In this document: one piece after another, positions 37,319-37,505 of the stretch
Layout: each line of letters opens with the position of its first letter
Position numbering within the stretch: position 1 is the first letter of the stretch
Notes under the pieces: model-generated
Seen by the model: the letters and a program-made list of their open reading frames with translations, nothing else
What the model was told of the DNA's origin: nothing
Database searches by the model: none
Assembly: GCA_013289825.1 (NCBI GenBank)
Contig: JABCZF010000038.1
Coordinates: 1 to 37,505 of the forward strand
Length of the DNA stretch: 37,505 bases
Direction: 5' to 3'
Origin: Acidobacteriota bacterium
GTDB taxonomy: Bacteria > Acidobacteriota > Terriglobia > Acidiferrales > UBA7541
Program-made: the position numbers and the translations under genes

Positions 37319-37505
37319 ATGGCTCCGCCGAAAGAGCGTTATCAGAATCGTACGGAGATATTGCAGGGGACGCTGGACATGCTCATTCTGCAGACTTTGC
37401 AGTGGGCGCCGCGGCACGGATACGCGCTGAGCAAAGCGATTCGAACGAACTCTGGGGAGATTCTGAAGGTGGATACCGGTTCGCTGTATCCGGCGCTTCA
37501 CCGGC
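37319..37505 (+). CDS. PadR-family transcriptional regulator, N-terminal part (cut by window end)
   Basis: The first 62 residues of a PadR regulator are visible: NRTEILQGTLDMLILQTLQW, then HGYALSKAIRTNSGEILKVD and GSLYPALHR, the complete winged-helix start of the family. In Acidobacteriota such genes usually precede an ADOP permease, which would lie outside the window. The reading frame is intact, in contrast to the remnant at 36330-36476. The ATG at 37319 lies 16 bases after AAGGAG, a long spacing. Confidence 0.9.
   Translation, partial: MAPPKERYQNRTEILQGTLDMLILQTLQWAPRHGYALSKAIRTNSGEILKVDTGSLYPALHR

Overview
The window looks like a chromosomal segment from an Acidobacteriota bacterium (Terriglobia or Solibacter-like). 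This is inference from gene families: ADOP-type ABC permeases with an overlapping PadR gene, an Oar-like TonB receptor with an N-terminal carboxypeptidase-regulatory domain, a TPR/FG-GAP/ASPIC secreted protein, DUF6807 ('PmoA-like') proteins beside Gfo/Idh oxidoreductases, and secreted carboxypeptidase-regulatory-like proteins. GC is fairly high. I see no rRNA, tRNA, CRISPR array, transposase or phage gene.

Layout, left to right. 1-411: C-terminal part of a prepilin-like gene, apparently broken by frameshifts. 471-1316: exported SGNH/GDSL hydrolase (+). 8440-1634 (-): efflux operon of three HlyD-type adaptors, one FtsX/MacB-type permease and a TolC-like channel, with no ATPase gene. 8733-10094 (+): uronate-isomerase-like protein whose usual catalytic D-x-R motif appears replaced. 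10331-13746 (+): two exported beta-sandwich proteins with overlapping stop/start. 17468-13899 (-): Tat-exported Gfo/Idh oxidoreductase, DUF6807 protein, cytoplasmic Gfo/Idh oxidoreductase. 17782-21033 (+): hexuronate-type MFS transporter, KDG kinase, KDPG aldolase. 22142-21081 (-): glucokinase. 23085-22423 (-) and 23189-24883 (+): a TetR regulator divergent from two SDR oxidoreductases, with a duplicated putative operator between them. 28634-25425 (-): TonB-dependent receptor. 28992-30137 (+): third Gfo/Idh oxidoreductase. 33630-30145 (-): TPR/FG-GAP/ASPIC exported protein. 36476-33792 (-): a decayed padR-ADOP pair with a strong promoter and palindromic boxes. 36648-36998 (+): cupin. 37319-end (+): start of an intact PadR gene behind another nested palindrome.

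How it fits together: the centre is a carbohydrate module. The TonB receptor could bring oligosaccharides through the outer membrane. Tat-exported and cytosolic Gfo/Idh enzymes with the DUF6807 protein may oxidise or process sugars. The MFS carrier, KdgK and Eda carry a keto-deoxy-sugar acid to pyruvate and glyceraldehyde 3-phosphate. Glucokinase feeds glucose into glycolysis. The enzymes normally found between hexuronate and KDG are not in the window. The flanks hold efflux and ABC-permease loci.

The most informative observations are the padR-ADOP remnant, where one short GC-rich stretch encodes family-typical motifs in two frames (a probable microhomology deletion); the three-adaptor operon without an ATPase; the TetR/SDR operator pair; and the altered active-site motif in the uronate-isomerase-like protein.
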